From Hondaea fermentalgiana (Eukaryota; Sar; Bigyra; Thraustochytrida; Thraustochytriidae), in NCBI GenBank assembly GCA_014084085.1, contig NPFB01000053.1, positions 12,281 through 76,280 on the forward strand: a stretch of 64,000 nt of DNA, read 5' to 3'. Of this stretch, positions 60,729 through 64,000 are shown one piece after another (the first letter of the stretch is position 1; each line of letters starts with the position of its first letter). Both the position numbers and the translations under genes were made by a program. The notes under the pieces are model-generated. The model did not search any database. It worked only from the letters and a program-made list of their open reading frames with translations, and was not told the DNA's origin.

Positions 60729-62137
60729 CCCTTCTTGGCACTTGCGTTGCTGTCACCGGCCTCGGAGGCGATGCGGCGTCTTGCGCTAGCACTCGCGCGA
60801 CGCGAACTCACGCGACGCGCCCGAGCCAGTGGATGCGAAGTGTCCGGCGCAGCTTGAGCAAATGAGGATTTGCGATCGCTGCTTGGCAGACGTTGCCCAA
60901 GGGTCATCTCGCGCGTGAGCGCTTGCACGAGCGCTTCGTGTTGTTGCGGTCGGCTAAATAGCTCAAGCGGGCGCAACTGGGCGCGCACCACGCGCTCAGT
61001 GCGACTGGCGCGCAGCCACATGCGATGTCTCTCGCGCCACTCAATGTAGTTGCGGATCATCGCAAGACTCCTTCGTCGTTCTCGTTCAAGAAGCTTTTCG
61101 TTGTAGCTGCGCAAAATTTTGAGTTTGGCGTTGAGTCGGAAGCGTGTGAACCCGGCCTCCCAGGCCTCATCGTGGACTTCTCCATCGCTCGTTGTTTCGT
61201 CACACGAGGGAGTTTTGCGCTTCTTACCCTTGGCCGTGTTGCTGGTGCTGCTGCTGGTGCTACAGCTGCTGCTATTGCTGGTGCTCCTGTTGAGATTGCT
61301 GCTGCTGGGGCTGGTGCTAGTTTTGCTGGTGCTCGTTTTGATATTGCCATTGCTGGTAGCGCGGGCCATTCTCGAGCGAGACAAACGTTCGAGCATTGCC
61401 TGCGTCTCCTTTTCGGTAAAAACCAAGTCGCAAAGCAGAATCTCGGCGGTTTGCTCGTACTCGACATCAAATGCGTCGCGAAGAGGCAGGTAGCCGGTAA
61501 GGTCAAAATTTCTTGCCTCTGAAGCGGCACGCCTTTCGGCAAGAGCCGCGTCAAGCGCATCACTGTACGCCGTATTCATTTTGTAGCGATAAATCACTTC
61601 GGGGTTTTCGCGTGGGTGACCCGCAATGGCGGAATTGCAGATATAGTAGCGTTGATAATGTGCTTTGATGGTGTCGACGGTTTTGTCTGGGGAGCCAATA
61701 TATTCTGCAATCGCCTTCCAATTCCCGACGCCATTGAGCTCGACTCCTTCCACAAGACGGATCTCCTCCTCGGTAGACCACTCGACGCAGAGCAAAGGCT
61801 GTGCTGGCGACGCATTGACCCGATACGCGTGGTCAGTCGTGTGCGTTTTTGTCTCGACGCCTTTGGCAAAACAAATGGGACAAAAGTAGACGTGCGCATC
61901 GTGAGCAGACTCGTTGCTCTGTTCACTGTCGGGCACGTCTTTGGCCTCTTTGCGCGAAGAGCACGTGACGCAGGTGAACCAGGGCTGAGATCGCAGGATT
62001 TCCAGGTCGCAGCCTGCACAGAAGAGCGGCGTGGGCGCCAAGGAGGGGTCTAGATGTTCCCTGCGAGCCTCAATCTCCCTGAGCCGCTGCTGCCGGAGCA
62101 GCACCTCACGGTCGGCACGCAGGCCGCCGCTTGCCAT
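60242..62137 (-). CDS. ADA2-type transcriptional adaptor (ZZ + SANT), no visible SWIRM
   Basis: This 631-aa protein has the order of ADA2, the SAGA/ADA coactivator subunit that stimulates the Gcn5 acetyltransferase. A ZZ zinc finger lies at 39-106 (C40, C43, C56, C59, C86, C89, H99, H103) with an insertion of about 15 residues. A SANT/Myb domain follows at 117-165 (EWSTEEEIRLVEGVELNGVG, then NWKAIAEYIGS). The ADA2 middle region (NYIEWRERHRMWLRASRTER then PLELFSRPQQHEALVQALTRE) follows at about 360-410. Low-complexity Ser/Thr/Asn and Asp runs interrupt the chain. The last 60 residues lack the canonical SWIRM consensus and contain a helical SQTALEDIIRQATELVNQER segment instead. The start ATG is at 62135-62137. 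Single exon. Confidence 0.9.
60688..60727 (-). repeat. ATC triplet array encoding an Asp run in ADA2
   Basis: About thirteen ATC triplets on the plus strand are read as GAT on the minus strand, giving polyaspartate in a disordered linker. Confidence 0.9.
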
Positions 62138-63487
62138 CGTCGGCGCGGTCTTTTCTTCTTCTCCTTTGACTTTTTCCGCTCGCCACTTGCCAGACCATTA
62201 TTTTTTTTTGTTTCTGGTCTTTTGCTGCGCGGATCGATTGAAGAACGCAGGCGGAACCTTCAATTGCTGTCAAGGCGACCGAGAAGACGATGGATGAAAG
62301 AATTGTGTCGGCACCAACATTTTACCTCGTGAGCAGCATTTTGAGGTGGACGGCATAAGTTAGCTAAACGCGACGTCTCGGCTGGCCGTGAAGAGGCACT
62401 TCCTGGAAAAACGGTCGAATGTTACCGCCGCAAAAGACAGCTCGAATCGAAAGCCTTAGAACCCAGCCTTTCTCATTGCAGCTACCAACATATCTCATTG
62501 TTGACCAGGTAGACGAGAGAGTTCGACAAAAATCAAAAGGTACTTGGCCATGGAATTGAGAGCCGCCATTTCTTGGCTTCCATCAAAAGTCTTTTTGCAA
62601 TGGAACACCTGCCATGATGAGATCAAACGCTATCTACTCACGTCAATTCCATTTCTCACGACCGAGGTTTTGTTCATTTTTTCTGCGCACTGGCGTCGTC
62701 TTAGGACATCAGCAAGCACTGCAGAATGAGTGGAATCAACAGTGACCACGTTTTTGGCAAATTGCTGGCCTAGGCTTGTGAAAAGGCTTGGGAGTGTCAC
62801 GTACAGCGCAAGGGTAAGATCGAACCATCGTTTGAAAATTCTAAAGGCTGTGAAGCGAAGTATATGCATCCAGAACTGACTTTGCAATCCAGTGCGTGAG
62901 TGGGTGAGCGAGCGAGCTTTGCAGGGTCTGTGTGAAATCAAAGAGCATGATCCGCGAGAGTAAGAAATCAGGAAAAGAGACATCGTCTGACGCTCAAAGC
63001 GCAACCGCCATTTCAGGGGAAGATGCCAGGATCATCTTCGGTCGGAGCCGCAACCCCCATCGGTAGACGCTGCTCCCTTTTCCGAACCTCGTGACACAAG
63101 AGTCGATTGACTCCCCGAAGACGCTCGTTTCCATCGCGTCGCGTCCGCGTCTGTGGACACTTCAACGTGCGTTTGGGACACGCGGTGCGATGACGAGCCT
63201 CCATGCAAGCGAAGTAGTGATCACCGTGAATTATTCGCGCAAATTGTTTGCGGAGCCAGTGGGAAAAGTCATAAGAGTGACATCGGCCACGCCGCGCAGC
63301 AGCACCAGCAGCAACAGCAGCAGCAGAATAGAGCACCTGCTCGCTGGCCTGGCGGATCATGTCCGAATCCTGACGGTTGGCGGGGGGCGGGGGTTCAACC
63401 ACGAAAGTTAGCTTGGCCCTCTGGCGGTTTGGCGGCGCGAGATTGGGATCGGAGAGCAAGCAAGCAAGCAAGTAAGTATGCAAGCAC

Positions 63488-63523
<36 letters not shown>

Positions 63524-64000
63524 CTTGAAAGCAAGCAGCTTATAAGTAAGGCCACGCTGTGTACACAGATGCCGTGTCTTGCGAGGTTTTGGCGAGAAGT
63601 AGCAGCGACTCGCGCGACAAACAAGCGCAGCTTTGGCGTCCGACCTCGGAATCGTTCGTCCGGCCACGGTCACGGTTGGGAACCCGCACATACATTGGCG
63701 AGCAAGTTCGAGGTCGAGGAGGCGAAACAGACCGCCAGTCGGACGATCCGAGATCGCCTTGGTTGGATGCTTGACTGGCCGCACCGTCCAGAGGCCGATG
63801 CGAAGCCGCCGCCGGCCATTGGCCAGGTCTGTTGGCCCCGGCCAGGACGAGCAAGGACACGTCCATCCGGGCCTGGCTATCTGGCCAGTGGTCGGTGCGA
63901 CGCAAGATCTGTGCTCGGCCCTACGATCGCCCCACCTGGCACCATGACCAGGGCTGGCTGAGGAGAGTTTCGATCTCGGACAGCGGCGGCCGCCACTGCC
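62138..64000. other. Spacer upstream of ADA2, no gene recognised
   Basis: The 1.9 kb to the window end should include the ADA2 promoter. A long CAAG-type array lies at 63456-63522. Short frames on both strands have no recognisable domain. No tRNA was found. Confidence 0.55.
63456..63522. repeat. CAAG tetranucleotide array with interruptions
   Basis: About fifteen CAAG units in two blocks, split by an AAGTAAGTATG interruption. Same motif as the array at the start of the window. Confidence 0.92.

Noticed and set aside
1..64000. CRISPR arrays, prophage or insertion sequences
   Set aside because: Repeats are simple microsatellites without spacers, and no transposase, integrase or phage gene is visible.

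Overview
The window is nuclear DNA of a GC-rich, intron-poor unicellular eukaryote. It encodes mitochondrial proteins (2-oxoglutarate dehydrogenase E1, two SLC25-type carriers), endomembrane proteins (VPS51, a DHHC acyltransferase), a SAGA-type ADA2 and an SSU-processome WD40 protein. Most genes are single long ORFs; introns are short (91-347 bp), begin GTAAGT, GTATGT or GTACGT and end in AG. Spacers are full of tetra- and pentanucleotide repeats, and a six-pass membrane cyclic-nucleotide phosphodiesterase is present. This fits a heterotrophic stramenopile, most likely a labyrinthulomycete (thraustochytrid-like). That placement is inference from gene style, not from a search. Three runs of exactly 100 N (17166-17265, 30890-30989, 52310-52409) are scaffold gaps of unknown true size.

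Layout. 1-5430: GC-rich, repeat-filled spacer with no convincing gene. 5431-17133: arginase (+), PLAA/Doa1 (-), bifunctional class II aldolase/SDR (-), KIN17 (-), DHHC acyltransferase (+). 18004-19116: four-pass membrane protein (-). 19117-21011: spacer with a strongly AT-rich island. 21012-25193: a large multidomain protein (+), the most unusual gene here. 25567-28677: 2-oxoglutarate dehydrogenase E1 (-). 28678-31386: repeat-rich spacer with a gap. 31387-42763: a small Cys-cluster protein (+), VPS51 (-), FAM192A/PSME3IP1-like (+, three exons), a 115-aa unknown (-), M14 carboxypeptidase (+), VMA22/CCDC115-like (-), WDR43/UTP5-like (+). 43500-49857: ornithine-type mitochondrial carrier (-, five exons), a 3.6-kb repeat-rich spacer, a divergent mitochondrial carrier (+, two exons). 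50302-62137: purple acid phosphatase (-), coiled-coil protein cut by a gap (-), membrane PDE (+), acidic unknown (-), ADA2 (-). 62138-64000: spacer ending near another CAAG array.

Genes are not in operons; neighbours are mostly convergent or divergent. The functional links visible are arginase with an ornithine-type mitochondrial carrier (arginine/urea and ornithine handling), and VPS51, DHHC and VMA22-like proteins of the endomembrane system.

The best candidate for an undescribed system is the 21012-25193 gene. One polypeptide carries a papain-order Cys/His/Asp peptidase-like module, a complete E1-like (ThiF/MoeB/UBA) adenylation domain with a CxxC...CxxC pair, and a C-terminal kinase-fold-like module with K/E, HxNxHxxN and DFD elements. 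A short N-terminal segment resembles the start of a beta-grasp fold. A 150-bp intron near the 3' end decides between two C-termini.
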